From assembly GCF_900105125.1 (NCBI RefSeq), contig NZ_LT629750.1, forward strand, positions 6,289,001 to 6,353,000: a stretch of DNA of 64,000 nucleotides, given 5' to 3'. The notes under the pieces are model-generated. The model was not told where the DNA came from. It saw only the letters and a program-made list of their open reading frames with translations, and searched no databases. The translations under genes were made by a program, and so were the position numbers. This document shows, in pieces, positions 1 through 8,415 of the stretch (its first letter is position 1; every line of letters begins with the position of its first letter). This DNA is from Bradyrhizobium canariense. GTDB taxonomy: Bacteria; Pseudomonadota; Alphaproteobacteria; Rhizobiales; Xanthobacteraceae.

Positions 1-159
1 GACGCGGCGGAGCGCGGTTTTCGCCGCGGCGATCTGCGTCACCACGTCGATGCAATAGCGGTCGTCCTCGACCATCCCCGCGAGACCGCGGATCTGGCCT
101 TCAATTCGTTTCAGCCGTTTCAGGCAGGAGGTCTTGATCTCTGCTCGCATGCAGGTCAT
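1..159 (-). CDS. csoR: CsoR/FrmR-family metal-sensing repressor (N-terminal part, runs off the window)
   Basis: Reverse-strand translation from an ATG at 159 gives 53 residues that continue past the window edge. They include RLKRIEGQIRGLAGMVED and RYCIDVVTQIAAAKTALRRV, the typical first helices of the CsoR/RcnR/FrmR (DUF156) repressors. The Cys of RYCIDV is the first ligand of the Cu(I) site in CsoR; the later His and Cys ligands lie outside the window, so the metal cannot be settled from sequence alone. Copper is inferred because the divergent neighbour is a CPC-type copper ATPase. An in-frame ATG at 150 is an alternative start. Confidence 0.85.
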   Translation of the reverse strand, partial: MTCMRAEIKTSCLKRLKRIEGQIRGLAGMVEDDRYCIDVVTQIAAAKTALRRV

Positions 160-176
160 ATACCCCCCTAGGGTAT
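160..176. promoter_or_regulatory. Candidate CsoR operator between csoR and the copper ATPase
   Basis: ATACCC (160-165) and GGGTAT (171-176) form a perfect 6-bp inverted repeat around CCCTA. C-run/G-run palindromes of this sort are the known operator type of CsoR/RcnR-family repressors. The site sits immediately upstream of the csoR ATG and 29 bp before the ATPase start, so one dimer or tetramer could repress both divergent promoters. Binding is inferred. Confidence 0.6.
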
Positions 177-204
177 CTATTTCAAGAGGCCAGGAGAGTA
201 TTCG

Positions 205-2622
205 GTGGCGCAGACAGAACACGCTCATGACCACGCGCCTTCGCACGGTCACGAGACATCCCACGATCATGCGAGCGGCGCGCAGGCCAACGCCTGCTGC
301 GGCGGACATCATGGCCATCAAGATAAAGCCGTCGAAACCGCGGCTGCGATCGATCCGGTCTGCGGCATGAGGGTTGATCCTGCGACCGCAAAGCATCGTT
401 TTTCGTACAACGGGCAGGATTATTTCTTCTGCGGCGCGCGCTGCCGCGAACGTTTCGAAGCCGATCCGGAAAAATTCTTCACCCCCCGCGAGGCCGAGCC
501 GGCGGCGCCGGCCGGCACCATCTACACCTGTCCCATGCACCCCGAGGTGCGGCAGGTAGGACCCGGGAGCTGTCCGATCTGCGGCATGGCGCTCGAGCCC
601 GAACAGGTCTCGCTCGATGATGCGCCCGATCCCGAACTGATCGACATGACCAGGCGATTCTGGATTGCGCTGGCGCTGACCGCTCCGGTGTTTGTGATCG
701 AGATGGGCAGCCATCTCGGGCTGATGCATCTGGTGCCGCCGCTGTGGTCGAATTGGATCTCGCTGGTGCTGGCAACACCGGTGGTGCTGTGGGCGGGCGC
801 GCCGTTCTTTGTCCGCGGCTGGCGTTCGCTGGTCACCCGCAATCTCAATATGTTCACGCTGATCGCGATGGGCACCGGCGTGGCCTTTATCTACAGCGTG
901 GTCGGGACGCTGGCGCCGCAACTGTTTCCGCCCGCCTTCCGCGACATGCATGGCGCGGTCGCGGTGTATTTCGAGGCGGCGGCCGTCATCACGGTTCTGG
1001 TCTTGCTGGGACAGGTGCTGGAATTGCGGGCGCGGGCGCGCACGTCCGGCGCCATCCGCGCGCTGCTCGGGCTTGCGCCCAAAACCGCGCGGCGCATCAC
1101 CGCACATGGCGATGAAGATGTCGCACTCGAGCACATCGTGGTCGGTGACTTGTTGCGGGTCCGTCCCGGCGAGAAGATTCCCGTCGACGGCGTGGTCACC
1201 GAAGGCAGCTCCTTCATCGACGAGTCCATGGTCACGGGCGAGTCGATGCCGGTGTCGAAGGCCGGCGGCGATCATGTGATCGGCGGCACCGTCAACCAGA
1301 GCGGCGGTCTGGTGCTGCGGGCCGACAAGGTCGGCCACGACACCATGCTGGCGCGGATCGTCGACATGGTGGCGCGGGCGCAGCGATCGCGGGCGCCGAT
1401 CCAGCGGCTCGCCGATCAGGTCGCGGGCTGGTTCGTCCCGGCGGTGATTGCGGCGGCGCTGTTGGCATTTGCGGCCTGGATGATGTTCGGGCCGGAGCCA
1501 CGTTTCACGTTCGGTCTGGTCGCGGCCGTCACGGTCCTGATCATCGCCTGTCCCTGCGCGTTGGGGCTGGCGACGCCGATGTCGATCATGGTCGGCGTCG
1601 GCCGCGGTGCGCATGCGGGAATCCTGATCCGTGACGCGCAGGCGCTGGAGCAGTTTGAGCGCATCGACACGCTGGTGATCGACAAGACCGGCACCTTGAC
1701 GGAAGGCAGACCGAAAGTGGTCCGGATCATCGCGGCCGAAGGTTTCGCGGAAAACGACGTGCTGCGGCTGGCGGCCAGTGTCGAGCGCGGCAGCGAACAT
1801 CCGCTGGCGCTGGCGATCCTCAACGCCGCGAAGGAACGTCATCTAAGCCTGAGCGAAGCCGGCGATTTCACCTCGCCATCCGGCAAGGGCGCTACCGGGA
1901 TTGTTGGCGACAAGGCCGTGGCGCTCGGCAACGCGATGCTGATGGGCGAGCTGAAGATCGCAACGCAAGCGCTCGACGGCGCCGCCGAGGCCGCGCGGCA
2001 ACAGGGTTCAACCGCCATCTATGTCGCGATCGACGGCCGCGCCGTTGCCGTCATCGCCATCGCCGATCCGATCAAATCATCGGCGCAAGCCGCGTTGCAG
2101 GCGCTGCGCGATGACGGCCTGCGCATTGTCATGCTGACCGGCGACAACCTCACGACCGCGCGTGCGGTGGCCGGGCAGCTCGGCATCGACGAGATCGAGG
2201 CGGGCATCCTGCCGGAGCGCAAGAGCGAGGTGGTGCAACGGCTGCGCCGCGAAGGCCGCAACGTCGCGATGGTTGGCGACGGCATCAATGACGCGCCGGC
2301 CCTGGCCGCGGCCGATGTCGGCATTGCCATGGGCAGCGGTACTGATGTCGCGATCGAGAGCGCCGGCGTGACGCTGTTGACCGGCGATTTGATGGGGCTG
2401 GTGCGGGCGCGGCGACTGTCGGTCGCGACCATGCGCAACATCCGCCAGAACCTCACTTTCGCATTCCTGTACAACGCCGCCGGCGTTCCGATCGCCGCCG
2501 GCGTGCTCTATCCCGTGTTCGGCATCCTGTTGTCGCCAACGGTGGGCGCCGCCGCGATGGCGCTGTCGTCGGTCAGCGTCATCGGCAACGCGCTGCGGCT
2601 GGCGCGCACCAAACTGGACTAG
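205..2622 (+). CDS. copA: Heavy-metal (Cu/Ag) translocating P1B-type ATPase with YHS and metal-binding N-terminus
   Basis: This 805-residue inner-membrane pump exports monovalent copper (or silver) using ATP. A His-rich tail (about residues 6-38) is followed by a YHS domain (about 49-92, CGMRV...FFCGARC) and a short heavy-metal-binding module (107-133, YTCPMHPE...CPICGM). The P-type core then shows TGES (344-347), the ion-site CPC (449-451), the phosphorylated Asp493 in DKTGT, the HP motif (532-533) and GDGIND (691-696). The start is GTG at 205, preceded by AGGAG at 192-196. There is no classical N-terminal MXCXXC HMA domain; the YHS/HMBD architecture is common in proteobacterial CopA/SilP-like pumps. 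The divergent csoR and its operator suggest copper induction. Confidence 0.93.
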   Translation: MAQTEHAHDHAPSHGHETSHDHASGAQANACCGGHHGHQDKAVETAAAIDPVCGMRVDPATAKHRFSYNGQDYFFCGARCRERFEADPEKFFTPREAEPAAPAGTIYTCPMHPEVRQVGPGSCPICGMALEPEQVSLDDAPDPELIDMTRRFWIALALTAPVFVIEMGSHLGLMHLVPPLWSNWISLVLATPVVLWAGAPFFVRGWRSLVTRNLNMFTLIAMGTGVAFIYSVVGTLAPQLFPPAFRDMHGAVAVYFEAAAVITVLVLLGQVLELRARARTSGAIRALLGLAPKTARRITAHGDEDVALEHIVVGDLLRVRPGEKIPVDGVVTEGSSFIDESMVTGESMPVSKAGGDHVIGGTVNQSGGLVLRADKVGHDTMLARIVDMVARAQRSRAPIQRLADQVAGWFVPAVIAAALLAFAAWMMFGPEPRFTFGLVAAVTVLIIACPCALGLATPMSIMVGVGRGAHAGILIRDAQALEQFERIDTLVIDKTGTLTEGRPKVVRIIAAEGFAENDVLRLAASVERGSEHPLALAILNAAKERHLSLSEAGDFTSPSGKGATGIVGDKAVALGNAMLMGELKIATQALDGAAEAARQQGSTAIYVAIDGRAVAVIAIADPIKSSAQAALQALRDDGLRIVMLTGDNLTTARAVAGQLGIDEIEAGILPERKSEVVQRLRREGRNVAMVGDGINDAPALAAADVGIAMGSGTDVAIESAGVTLLTGDLMGLVRARRLSVATMRNIRQNLTFAFLYNAAGVPIAAGVLYPVFGILLSPTVGAAAMALSSVSVIGNALRLARTKLD

Positions 2623-2643
2623 TGCTGCGCTGCCCGATGAAGC

Positions 2644-3060
2644 CTATGGGAGGCGCTTACTCATGCTGATGCGCTCCTCAACGCCGTATCCAAGGCTCTG
2701 ATAAAAGCCCAGCACGGCTGCATTCGAAGCCACGACCTGAAGGTTGACCTTGATGCAGCCGAGCGCCGCTAGGCGCCTTTCGGCCTCCTGGATCAAAGCT
2801 TCCCCGATCCCCTGGCGTTGGCTTGATTTGCCAACCGCAATTCGCGAGATCCAGCCGCGATGTCCGTCATATCCGGCCATGATGGATCCCACGACCGAAC
2901 CGGATTCGACGGCGACCAACAAGAGGTCCGGCTGGACTTTCAGTTTTTCGGGAATGGATGTTTTGGCGACATTCCACGCGGTGTCGTTCGGGAAGGCTTC
3001 CCGCCAAAGCGCGTCCACTCCATCGAAATGGCCATCGGTATAGGTCACGATCGAGAACAT
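2644..3060 (-). CDS. GNAT acetyltransferase, YpeA-like
   Basis: The product is about 138 residues and carries the GNAT fold signature: a VVGSIMAGYDGHRGWI strand pair, the acetyl-CoA loop RQGIGEAL, and the C-terminal N-x-AVLGFYQSLGY helix. The GYDGHRG stretch resembles E. coli YpeA, an uncharacterised acetyltransferase. I chose ATG 3060 (MFSIVTYTDGHF) because the longer reading frame from 3126 would overlap the upstream dapA-like gene. With this start there is a 28-bp gap to that gene and co-transcription is plausible. The substrate is unknown. Confidence 0.8.
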   Translation of the reverse strand: MFSIVTYTDGHFDGVDALWREAFPNDTAWNVAKTSIPEKLKVQPDLLLVAVESGSVVGSIMAGYDGHRGWISRIAVGKSSQRQGIGEALIQEAERRLAALGCIKVNLQVVASNAAVLGFYQSLGYGVEERISMSKRLP

Positions 3061-3088
3061 TGCTTCTGGTCCTGCAAGGCGCAAAAAT

Positions 3089-4036
3089 TTAGCTTTGCGC
3101 TCGTCGCGGCAATCGATCAACCCCACGACACCTTTGTTCGATTTCCAGATCGAGACGCGCCGCTAGTTCTGCGCTCACCTCCACCATCGGCAGGCGCACT
3201 TCTGCGCTGTCGATCAGCCCGGTTCGCGACAGCCAATACTTGGCCGGCGCCGGGCTTGGCTCTGCGAACAACAGCCTGGTGAGATCGGAGATGCTCTCCC
3301 AGCGTGCCTGCGCGGCGTCGCGGTTACCTTCCCTGAAAAGCGTCCGCACCGAAGCAAAACCCTCGGTGTCGATATGGGCCGACAGCAGGATCGCGCCGTC
3401 GGCGCCGTCTGAAATCGCGTCGTAATATTGCGTGTCTTCGCCGGTCAGAATGCGAAAGCCCGACGGGCGCCGCCGCAACAGGTCGATGGACTGCGCGCGG
3501 TCGGCGCCGCAATCCTTCAGTCCCACAATATTAGGATGTTCGGCGAGACGGAGCAGGGTCTCGTTGCTGAGGTTGACGGCGCTCCGGTAGGGAATGTTGT
3601 AGAGCACGATCGGCCATGAGGCGTGATCGGCAAGCACGCTGAAATGTTGCAGCAGGCCGCGTTGCGAGGGCCGCACGTAATACGGGCTCGAGATCAGGTA
3701 GCCGTCGATCGGCCAGGCCGCCGTTTCATCCAGCTGATCCAGCATCTTCAGCGTGCTGGCGCCTGACAGTCCCAAGCAGATCGGCATGTAATGTCTGATG
3801 TCGGCCATCTCGGCCCGCGTCAGCGTCACCACTTGCTCAAGTTCGGCGATGCCGAGCGCCATGCCTTCGCCCGAGGTGGCGGCGAGCACCAATCCGTCGA
3901 CTGGTCCACGGGCGTAGTGCCTGACCAGCCGGCGCAACGATGTCTCGTCCAGATCGCCATCACGAAAGGGTGTGACAAGCGGCAGCCACAGGCCCTGCAA
4001 TTGGCTTCGAAGGTCAGCGCTTGAAAGATTGGTCAT
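3089..4036 (-). CDS. DapA-family (DHDPS/N-acetylneuraminate lyase) class I aldolase
   Basis: This 315-residue protein has the TIM-barrel DHDPS/NAL family layout: an N-terminal GLWLPLVTPF strand, the TSGEG loop (54-58, usually TTGE), the catalytic Tyr146 in YNIPY and the Schiff-base Lys174 in GLKDC. The family condenses or cleaves pyruvate with an aldehyde. The real substrate may be L-aspartate semialdehyde or a sugar acid, because the genome probably has another dapA elsewhere (inference). The ATG at 4036 has a good ribosome site (AGGAGATGG). Upstream lies a terminator-like hairpin and a short leader frame suggestive of attenuation. The acetyltransferase gene follows on the same strand. Confidence 0.85.
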   Translation of the reverse strand: MTNLSSADLRSQLQGLWLPLVTPFRDGDLDETSLRRLVRHYARGPVDGLVLAATSGEGMALGIAELEQVVTLTRAEMADIRHYMPICLGLSGASTLKMLDQLDETAAWPIDGYLISSPYYVRPSQRGLLQHFSVLADHASWPIVLYNIPYRSAVNLSNETLLRLAEHPNIVGLKDCGADRAQSIDLLRRRPSGFRILTGEDTQYYDAISDGADGAILLSAHIDTEGFASVRTLFREGNRDAAQARWESISDLTRLLFAEPSPAPAKYWLSRTGLIDSAEVRLPMVEVSAELAARLDLEIEQRCRGVDRLPRRAQS

Positions 4037-4075
4037 GGGTCCATCTCCTAAGGTTTGAGCCGGAGACGGGACAAT

Positions 4076-4104
4076 AAAAAACCCCGTCCAGACGGCGGGG
4101 TTTT
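4076..4104 (-). terminator. Terminator/attenuator hairpin in the leader of the DapA-like gene
   Basis: On the minus strand, CCCCGCC and GGACGGGG (one bulged A) form a 7-bp stem with a GUCU loop, followed directly by six T residues. It lies only 40 bp before the dapA-like start codon, on the coding strand of that gene. It could therefore stop transcription prematurely before the gene. A CGGGG segment from an upstream hairpin (about 4152-4156) is complementary to the CCCCG of the terminator arm and could form an antiterminator. Confidence 0.55.
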
Positions 4105-4127
4105 GGGATCGGTTGTGAGCGAGAAGT

Positions 4128-4202
4128 CTATCGCGCGCGTCGATCTCCAGTCCCCGGAAGGGGAGCTTTTTTCGAGATCGCTGTGCACGAATTCGTGATC
4201 AT
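4128..4202 (-). other. Possible 24-residue leader peptide frame before the DapA-like gene
   Basis: ATG at 4202 opens a 24-codon frame ending in TAG at 4128; its middle reads ISKKAPLPGTGDRRAR. A possible promoter, TTGACA (minus strand, 4237-4232) with 17-bp spacing to CATCAT (4214-4209), would place the transcript start at about the ATG itself. Leaderless attenuator peptides of this kind are known for rhizobial trp leaders. The codons after it can form CCCC/GGGG hairpins and then the terminator at 4076-4104. No strong run of a single amino acid is present (only Lys-Lys), so the signal is unclear. Confidence 0.3.
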
Positions 4203-4288
4203 TGGAAAATGATGATCGATGACATCCGGACTGTCAATGATCCCGGATCAGGGCGGAAACGCCGCGGCATCGAGCGCGAAAAAAGAGC

Positions 4289-4426
4289 AAAAAAAAGCCG
4301 GGCCCAAGAGAGCCCGGCTTAAGGTATTGGCCACGTGAGGCCGACACAATCACCTTCCAAGAGGGATTACTGAGCGTCCGCGCCACTGGAGGAGGGGGAC
4401 AAATGCGCGACGCGAATGCTCAGCGT
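4289..4426 (-). ncRNA. Probable AbcR/alpha-r15-like trans-acting sRNA
   Basis: The minus strand of this gene-free stretch folds into three hairpins. Hairpin 1 (4370-4423) is closed by CUGAGC/GCUCAG and exposes CCCCCUCCUCC in its loop. A single-stranded UCCCUCUUGG (4357-4366) follows. Hairpin 2 (4321-4356) comes next, then a strong rho-independent terminator (4297-4320) with an eight-U tail. Two unpaired CU-rich anti-Shine-Dalgarno motifs and a three-hairpin shape are hallmarks of rhizobial AbcR (alpha-r15) RNAs, which bind Hfq and repress ABC-transporter mRNAs. A promoter (TTGCCG, 18 bp, CATAGT at 4438-4433) puts the start near 4426. LsrB/VtlR regulators are known to activate abcR genes, and the lsrB-like gene ends about 90 bp upstream. 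Family membership is inferred from architecture, not alignment. Confidence 0.62.
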
Positions 4427-4516
4427 GGAGACACTATGATCCCCATCCGCACGATGCGGCAAGCGTCCGAGCCGCATGTCAGTCATGCGGAGACCGGGGG
4501 ATTGTGCAGCGGCGAT

Positions 4517-5440
4517 TTAGGAAGGCCAGCGCTGCGCCTTGCTGACCACGAAGTCGCGGAACACCTGCACGCGCGCAACTGTCTTCAATTCTTCGGGATA
4601 AACAAAATAAGTATCGAGCTGAATTGAGTCGGACTCGCTGAACAGCTGCACGAGGCGGTTGTTTTCCTCGATCAGGTAATCGGGCAGCGCGGCGATGCCG
4701 AGACCCTGCTGGCAGGCACGCACCAGGCCGAGGATGTTGTTGACCTTGAAGTAGGTTTCGCGCGGACCGGTGCCGTTGCGCCCGGCCTCGATCAGCCAGT
4801 TGCGATTCTGCAGATGCGGCGCGACCTGTCCGTCGCTCAGCGTGATGATGCGGTGCGCGTCGAGCTCGTCCAGCGTGCGCGGCGTGCCGAAGCGCTTGAT
4901 GTATTCCGGGGAGCAATAGGCGTGAAAACCCATCGCGAATAATTTGCGCTGGATCAGGTCAGGCTGCGTCGGCTTGCGGGTCCGGATCGCGACGTCGGCC
5001 TCGCGCATCGAAAGGTCGAGTTCCTCGTCGGTGACGATCAGCGAAATCCGGATCTCCGGATAAAGCGCGGTGAACTCGCCGAGCCGCGGGATCAGCCAGT
5101 TGATGCCGACACCCGGCGTGGTCGTGATCTTGAGATCGCCGCTCGGCCGTTCGCGGCTGTCGGTCAATTTGGCGCGTGCCGCCTGCAACTGCATGAAAAC
5201 GTCATGCGCGGTGCGAAACAACAGATCGCCCTGTTCGGTGAGGATGAGGCCGCGGGCATGGCGGTGGAACAGCGATACCGACAGCTCTTGCTCCAGCGCG
5301 CTCACCTGCCGCGAAACGGCCGATTGCGACAGGCCAAGCTGCTCGCCAGCATGCGTGAAGCTGCCAGCTTCCGCCGCTGCGTGAAATACCTTCAGCTTGT
5401 CCCAATCCATTTCAGTAAATCCGTCGCGAGTTCGAGCCAT
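4517..5440 (-). CDS. lsrB: LysR-type regulator, LsrB/VtlR-like
   Basis: This 307-residue LTTR has an N-terminal winged HTH (about residues 12-70, KVFHAAAEAGSFTHAGEQLG) and a LysR substrate domain ending in FRDFVVSKAQRW. The sequence and its position 18 bp after trxB match the LsrB/VtlR group of rhizobia and Brucella. In those organisms it controls redox balance, cell envelope and AbcR sRNAs. An alternative start is the Met at residue 11 (MDWDKLK, 5410), the more usual N-terminus of the family. It is probably co-transcribed with trxB. A candidate AbcR-like sRNA lies directly downstream on the same strand. Confidence 0.85.
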   Translation of the reverse strand: MARTRDGFTEMDWDKLKVFHAAAEAGSFTHAGEQLGLSQSAVSRQVSALEQELSVSLFHRHARGLILTEQGDLLFRTAHDVFMQLQAARAKLTDSRERPSGDLKITTTPGVGINWLIPRLGEFTALYPEIRISLIVTDEELDLSMREADVAIRTRKPTQPDLIQRKLFAMGFHAYCSPEYIKRFGTPRTLDELDAHRIITLSDGQVAPHLQNRNWLIEAGRNGTGPRETYFKVNNILGLVRACQQGLGIAALPDYLIEENNRLVQLFSESDSIQLDTYFVYPEELKTVARVQVFRDFVVSKAQRWPS

Positions 5441-5458
5441 GATTAGTTTCGAGCCATA

Positions 5459-6424
5459 TTATTCCGCAGCCATGCGATCGCTGGCGCGCAGGGCGAGAAA
5501 GCGTTCGGCTTCAAGGGCAGCCATGCAGCCAAGCCCGGCGGCGGTAACGGCCTGCCGGTAGGTTTCGTCGGCGACGTCACCAGCGGCGAACAGGCCGGGC
5601 ACCGAGGTCGCCGTCGAGTTCGGCGCCACTTCGACATAGCCGGATGGTTTCAGCTTGATCTGGCCGAGCACGAGGTCGGTCGCCGGCGCATGGCCGATGG
5701 CGATGAAGACACCGTCGGCCGGCAGCTCGGTCAGGGCGCCGGTTTTGACGTTCTTGAGCCGGACATGGGTGACTTTGCCGGGATTTTCATCGCCGCGGAT
5801 TTCGTCGATCGCATTGTCCCAGACCACCTTGATCTTGGGATGCTTGAACAGGCGCTCCTGCAGGATGCGCTCGGCGCGGAAATGATCGCGGCGATGCACA
5901 ACCGTCACCCGCGAGGCGAAGTTGGTCAGGAACAGCGCTTCCTCGACCGCGGTGTTGCCGCCGCCGACCACCATCACTTCCTTGCCGCGATAGAAAAACC
6001 CGTCGCAGGTCGCGCAGGCCGAGACGCCAAAACCCTTGAATTTCTCTTCGGAGGGAATGCCGAGCCAGCGTGCCTGCGCGCCGGTGGCAAGGATCACCGT
6101 TTCCGCCAGATAGACGTCGCCGCTGTCACAGGTCAGCCGGAACGGCCGCTGCCCGAGTTCGAGCTTGGTGACAAGATCGGTGACGATCTTGGTGCCGACA
6201 TGGGCGGCCTGTTTTTCCATCTGCTCCATCAGCCAGGGGCCCTGGATGACGTCGGCAAAACCCGGATAGTTTTCCACGTCGGTGGTGATGGTGAGCTGGC
6301 CGCCGGGCTGGATGCCCTGAATCAGGACCGGTTCGAGCATCGCGCGGGCCGCATAGATCGCTGCGGTATAGCCGGCCGGGCCGGAACCGATGATGACAAC
6401 CTTGGCATGGATCGCGGCAGGCAT
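5459..6424 (-). CDS. trxB: Thioredoxin-disulfide reductase
   Basis: This 321-residue flavoenzyme transfers electrons from NADPH through FAD to thioredoxin in the cytoplasm. It shows the N-terminal FAD-binding GSGPAGYTAA (13-22), the redox-active CATC (137-140), the NADPH-binding GGGNTA (154-159) and the C-terminal FAD motif GLFAAGDV. Length matches bacterial TrxB. It is the first gene of a likely trxB-lsrB operon and is transcribed divergently from an Lrp-type regulator across a 268-bp intergenic region. Confidence 0.95.
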   Translation of the reverse strand: MPAAIHAKVVIIGSGPAGYTAAIYAARAMLEPVLIQGIQPGGQLTITTDVENYPGFADVIQGPWLMEQMEKQAAHVGTKIVTDLVTKLELGQRPFRLTCDSGDVYLAETVILATGAQARWLGIPSEEKFKGFGVSACATCDGFFYRGKEVMVVGGGNTAVEEALFLTNFASRVTVVHRRDHFRAERILQERLFKHPKIKVVWDNAIDEIRGDENPGKVTHVRLKNVKTGALTELPADGVFIAIGHAPATDLVLGQIKLKPSGYVEVAPNSTATSVPGLFAAGDVADETYRQAVTAAGLGCMAALEAERFLALRASDRMAAE

Positions 6425-6692
6425 GGAGCAGGTCCCTTTCTTAAGGGAATTACGTCAGCGTTTGAACGGAAAGCGCCCGGAAAGGCATCGCGATGGCGCT
6501 GAAAGTGTCAAATCCAAGTCTAAGACATCTGGCGAGCTATGCAAGAATTGCAATACAAGGCGGCGGATTTTCCCCGAAGTTGCGGTAAATGTCGCATCGC
6601 ACGCGCAATAAAATTGCGCAAGCCAGCCGCGCTGGGCTAAGAGTGTTGCCGTTATCTCCAGCAAACCTTGCCAGCCCAGGACCCGGAACCGC

Positions 6693-7172
6693 GTGTCGAA
6701 GAATCTTGACGAAATCGACCTCAAAATCCTCAGCGAAATCCAGGCCGACGGCCGAATCACCAACGTCGAACTGGCCAAACGCGTCGGTATTTCCCCGCCG
6801 CCCTGCCTGCGGCGGGTGAGAACGCTGGAGGAAGAGGGTTACATCCAGGGCTATCGCGGGCTGTTGGATCCGCGCCGGCTCGGCTTTGACGTCACGGTGT
6901 TTGCCTCCGTGCATCTGTCCAGCCAGGCGGACGCCGATCTGCGCGCATTCGAGGAGTTCGTGCGCGCGGAACCACTGGTGCGGGAATGCTGGATGCTGTC
7001 AGGCGAGGTCGACTTCATCCTGAAATGCGTGGCGCCGGATATGGCGACGTTTCAGGATTTTGTCACCCATCTGACGGCGGCGCCGCATGTGCGCAATGTC
7101 AGGACCTCGCTGGTGCTGCATAACTCGAAATACGAGGCGGCGGTGCCGCTGGATTTGAAGGTACCGGGCTGA
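6693..7172 (+). CDS. Lrp/AsnC-family transcriptional regulator
   Basis: The 159-residue protein has the complete Lrp architecture: an N-terminal HTH (LDEIDLKILSEIQADGR, then NVELAKRVGIS and CLRRVRTLEEEGYIQ) and a C-terminal RAM ligand-binding domain. The start is GTG at 6693. Family members respond to amino acids and bind as octamers. The ligand and targets are unknown here; the divergent trxB is a possible target by position only. Confidence 0.88.
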   Translation: MSKNLDEIDLKILSEIQADGRITNVELAKRVGISPPPCLRRVRTLEEEGYIQGYRGLLDPRRLGFDVTVFASVHLSSQADADLRAFEEFVRAEPLVRECWMLSGEVDFILKCVAPDMATFQDFVTHLTAAPHVRNVRTSLVLHNSKYEAAVPLDLKVPG

Positions 7173-7266
7173 GCAGTTCCACCGTCAGTGCGAGCAGCGC
7201 CAGCGACGACCTGTCCGCCGTAGCTTTTTTAGCGAAGGCGGAAGCAATCCGGTTTTCCTTTGCGGC

Positions 7267-7330
7267 CCTGGATTGCTTCGCGGAGCCTGTCATCGGGCGC
7301 GCATTCGCGCGACCCGTTGGCGCAGCAATC
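7267..7330. repeat. Partial copy of interspersed repeat family A
   Basis: GATTGCTTCGCGGAGCCTGT followed by a CATCGGGCGCGCATTCGCGC segment is shared almost exactly with 17330-17395 and 43610-43676. Only the right half of the family A unit is present here. It lies between the Lrp gene and the end of the DoxX gene. Confidence 0.8.
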
Positions 7331-7343
7331 ACGAACCATGCGC

Positions 7344-7751
7344 TCAGCGCTTCCCGCGCATGATCGCATCTAGGCTCCACGGCCCGCCGCCGGCGCAGGC
7401 GAGATAGAGGCAGGCGAAGCAGAACATGATCGCGAGATTGCCGCCGTTCAACAGCGGGATGAAGTTTCGCGGGAAATGCTCGATGAAATAGGCGAACGCC
7501 ATTTCGCCGCACAGGATGAACGCGACCGGGCGCGTAAACAGGCCAAGGATCAACAATCCGCCAAGCGTCAGCTCGAACATGCCGGCGAAGCCGAACATTG
7601 AAAACGGCTCGACTTTCTCGAATATCGTCCCCGCCGGAAATTTCAGGAGCTTTGCCACGCCGTACTGAAACATCAGCAGGCCCGTGATGATGCGGAAGAT
7701 GCTGCGAACCATCGGTTCGCCGGCCCCGAGCATTTTGTTGATCTGTTCCAT
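7344..7751 (-). CDS. DoxX-family membrane protein (second of pair)
   Basis: The product is about 135 residues with four predicted membrane segments of the DoxX/SURF4-like type: RIITGLLMFQYGVAKLLKFP, then ELTLGGLLILGLFTRP, then AFAYFIEHFP, then a C-terminal helix. I chose ATG 7751, with GAGGGCG upstream; a TTG at 7763 would overlap the preceding gene's stop. It is a paralogue of the gene just upstream (shared GEMAFAYFI and HFP motifs), so a tandem duplication is likely. DoxX proteins are linked to redox and sulfur metabolism in membranes; the precise role is unknown. Confidence 0.85.
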   Translation of the reverse strand: MEQINKMLGAGEPMVRSIFRIITGLLMFQYGVAKLLKFPAGTIFEKVEPFSMFGFAGMFELTLGGLLILGLFTRPVAFILCGEMAFAYFIEHFPRNFIPLLNGGNLAIMFCFACLYLACAGGGPWSLDAIMRGKR

Positions 7752-7759
7752 GATCGCCC

Positions 7760-8155
7760 TCAAGCCTTTTTCATCGCCGCATCAACGCTCCACGGTCCCG
7801 CGCCCGCGGTCGACAGATAAAGGCAGGTGAAGCAGTACATGATCGCCAGCGTGCCGCCATTGAGCAGGGGATGAAAGCCTTTCGGGAAGTGCGCGATGAA
7901 ATAGGCAAAGGCCATCTCGCCCGAGAGAATGAAGGCCACGGGCTGCGTCCAAAGGCCGAGGATCAGCAGCGCGCCGCCGACCAGCTCGATGAAACCGGCG
8001 GCGCCGATCAAAGACAGCGGCTTGACGGCGGCATAGGGCGGATAGACCGGAAAGCCGATGATCTTGGCCATGCCATGCTGGATGATCATCAGCCCCGTAA
8101 TAATGCGCAGCACGCTCAGGACGCGCGGCGTCCACGCCGACATTGTTTCATTCAT
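7760..8155 (-). CDS. DoxX-family membrane protein (first of pair)
   Basis: The 131-residue four-helix membrane protein begins MNETMSAWTPRVLSVLRIIT. A strong ribosome site (GGGGGGAG) precedes ATG 8155, which is why I reject the longer frame from 8353. The motifs RIITGLMIIQHGMAKIIGFP, GGALLILGLWTQP and GEMAFAYFIAHFPKGFHPLL mirror those of the following gene. The two genes are adjacent on one strand and probably form one transcript. Confidence 0.86.
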   Translation of the reverse strand: MNETMSAWTPRVLSVLRIITGLMIIQHGMAKIIGFPVYPPYAAVKPLSLIGAAGFIELVGGALLILGLWTQPVAFILSGEMAFAYFIAHFPKGFHPLLNGGTLAIMYCFTCLYLSTAGAGPWSVDAAMKKA

Positions 8156-8415
8156 GATTGCTCCCCCCAAAATTCCGATAAGTCCGATTCGTATCGTGTC
8201 GCGCTCTTCAGGAAAAGCAATCGTCCTGACAAAATTCGGCAGCGTTTCGCAAAGCAGCATAGGAATAATGCCGCGAACGAAGTATTTGCCACGGCTACCG
8301 GCCGGAAATGCCGAAGCCGGTCCGTCATCGCGCCGCTGCGCGTCGCCCACCAAATGAAAGGGCCGGAAAATGATTCCGGCCCCTTTGCAACCCCAGCGAT
8401 TTCAAAAATGCGATC

